Shown here: positions 5,305-5,802 of the stretch, piece after piece | Layout: each line of letters begins with the position of its first letter | Position numbering within the stretch: the first letter of the stretch is position 1 | From: an uncultured Prevotella sp. | GTDB taxonomy: Bacteria; Bacteroidota; Bacteroidia; Bacteroidales; Bacteroidaceae | Direction: 5' to 3' | Assembly: GCA_900551985.1 (NCBI GenBank) | Contig: URYG01000204.1 | Location: forward strand, 1 to 5,802 | DNA length: 5,802 nucleotides | Position numbers and translations under genes: made by a program | The notes under the pieces: generated by a model | The model's input: the letters and a program-made list of their open reading frames with translations, nothing else | Told to the model about the DNA's origin: nothing | Databases searched by the model: none

Positions 5305-5340
5305 TAAGTAAAAGGGGGTACTTGCAAGCCCCCTCACTTA
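5305..5340 (+). promoter_or_regulatory. G/C-rich hairpin at the 5' end of the argS leader
   Basis: AGGGGG (5313-5318) pairs with CCCCCT (5329-5334) around a 10-nt loop that holds the self-complementary CTTGCAAG. An outer stem TAAGT (5305-5309) with ACTTA (5336-5340) extends it across a small internal loop. It begins within a few nt of the predicted transcription start, so the mRNA would open with this structure. No T-run follows, so it is not an ordinary terminator. It may stabilise the 5' end or be a site of control. It does not look like a T-box leader: no specifier region or T-box sequence is seen. Confidence 0.55.
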
Positions 5341-5365
5341 CCAGGCATTTGAATAAAGAAAAAGA

Positions 5366-5383
5366 TTTTTTACCGGTAAAAAA
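5366..5383. repeat. Perfect 18-bp palindrome just upstream of the argS start
   Basis: TTTTTTACC (5366-5374) is followed directly by its exact reverse complement GGTAAAAAA (5375-5383), 16 bp before the ATG. As DNA it could bind a dimeric regulator. As RNA it could fold into a 7-bp A-U stem with a CCGG loop, hiding part of the A-rich region that promotes translation initiation in Bacteroidetes. A T-run meeting an A-run makes part of the symmetry cheap; the central TACCGGTA is the informative part. Confidence 0.5.
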
Positions 5384-5399
5384 AAAAGATATAAAGATA

Positions 5400-5802
5400 A
5401 TGAAGATAGAAAACGAAATCATCAGCTCTGTCATCGCGGCGGTGAAGGAGCTTTATGGTCAGGACGTACCTGAAAAGATGGTAGCCCTGCAGAAGACCAA
5501 GAGTAATTTCGAAGGTAACCTTACCCTCGTCGTATTCCCATTCCTCAAAATGTCGAAGAAGACTCCTGAGAGAACAGCACTCGAGATTGGTGACTACCTG
5601 AAGGAGAACTGCGCTGACGTTATCGCAGACTTCAATGTGGTTAAGGGTTTCCTCAACCTTTCTATCGCTCCTGCCGCTTGGGTAGGACTCCTGAACACCA
5701 TCAACGCTGACCCTAAGTTCGGTGAGAAGCCTGTTACAGAGAACAGTCCACTCGTCATGATCGAGTACTCTTCTCCTAACACCAACAAGCCTCTCCACCT
5801 CG
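5400..5802 (+). CDS. argS: Arginyl-tRNA synthetase, N-terminal part, cut by the right edge
   Basis: The enzyme charges tRNA-Arg with arginine in the cytoplasm, using ATP. The first 134 residues are present, out of roughly 550-600 for the family. Residues 1 to about 100 fit the N-terminal additional domain that contacts the tRNA elbow, with FEGNLTLVVFPFLKMSKKTPE (split here as FEGNLTLVVF, residues 37-46, and PFLKMSKKTPE, 47-57). The start of the class I catalytic domain follows as MIEYSSPNTNKPLHL (120-134). The window stops inside the HIGH-type motif, which reads HLGH in ArgS; only HL is visible. The ATG at 5400 is chosen because it is the first in frame after the leader and gives the normal family start MKIENEIIS. 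The frame is open to the edge. Codon use suggests high expression. Confidence 0.95.
   Translation, partial: MKIENEIISSVIAAVKELYGQDVPEKMVALQKTKSNFEGNLTLVVFPFLKMSKKTPERTALEIGDYLKENCADVIADFNVVKGFLNLSIAPAAWVGLLNTINADPKFGEKPVTENSPLVMIEYSSPNTNKPLHL

Noticed and set aside
5305..5340. Intrinsic terminator between the small gene and argS
   Set aside because: No U-tract follows the stem, and the hairpin lies downstream of the argS promoter, inside the argS leader.

Overview
The window looks like chromosomal DNA of a member of the Bacteroidetes, most likely a Prevotella/Segatella-type gut species. This rests on four things: promoters of the Bacteroidetes form (TTTG-like -33 box, about 20 bp, then TAnnTTTG) in every main intergenic region; A-rich start regions without a clear Shine-Dalgarno; a double-module FtsX/MacB permease of about 780 residues; and the general look of the proteins. 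The species assignment is inference.

Left part (1-3343, minus strand): an ABC export operon reads leftwards. It starts with a promoter at 3336-3367 and carries an 8-TM FtsX/MacB-type permease (916-3258), then after 32 bp its LolD/MacB-class ATPase (203-883). Beyond a 162-bp gap the first codons of another membrane or exported protein run off the left edge (1-40). That gap holds a full-consensus sigma-54 promoter (56-70) and, about 100 bp upstream of its predicted start, a perfect 17-bp inverted repeat (126-165). The repeat can be read as two TGTC-N9-GACA dyads set 21 bp apart, the layout expected of an enhancer for a sigma-54 activator.

Middle (3344-4904): a divergent intergenic region with two tandem 19-bp dyads (3392-3433) separates the transporter promoter from a plus-strand two-component operon. 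The operon encodes a 172-residue response regulator (REC joined directly to a Fis-type HTH, no AAA+ domain) and a 291-residue histidine kinase with a single membrane anchor and no obvious sensor domain. The simplest model is that this pair controls the transporter and itself through the tandem dyads. The sigma-54 promoter needs an AAA+ activator, which this regulator cannot supply by itself.

Right part (4905-5802, plus strand): a 21-bp AT palindrome, then a short acidic protein of 63 residues with its own promoter, unrecognised. Next comes argS (arginyl-tRNA synthetase), which runs off the right edge just inside its HIGH-type motif. The argS leader is structured: a G/C-rich hairpin at the predicted 5' end of the mRNA (5305-5340) and a perfect 18-bp palindrome (5366-5383) 16 bp before the start codon.

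No RNA genes, insertion sequences, CRISPR arrays or phage genes were seen. No gene-free stretch exceeds 300 bp. The points most worth a second look are the sigma-54 promoter with its paired upstream dyads, the AAA+-less regulator, and the argS leader.
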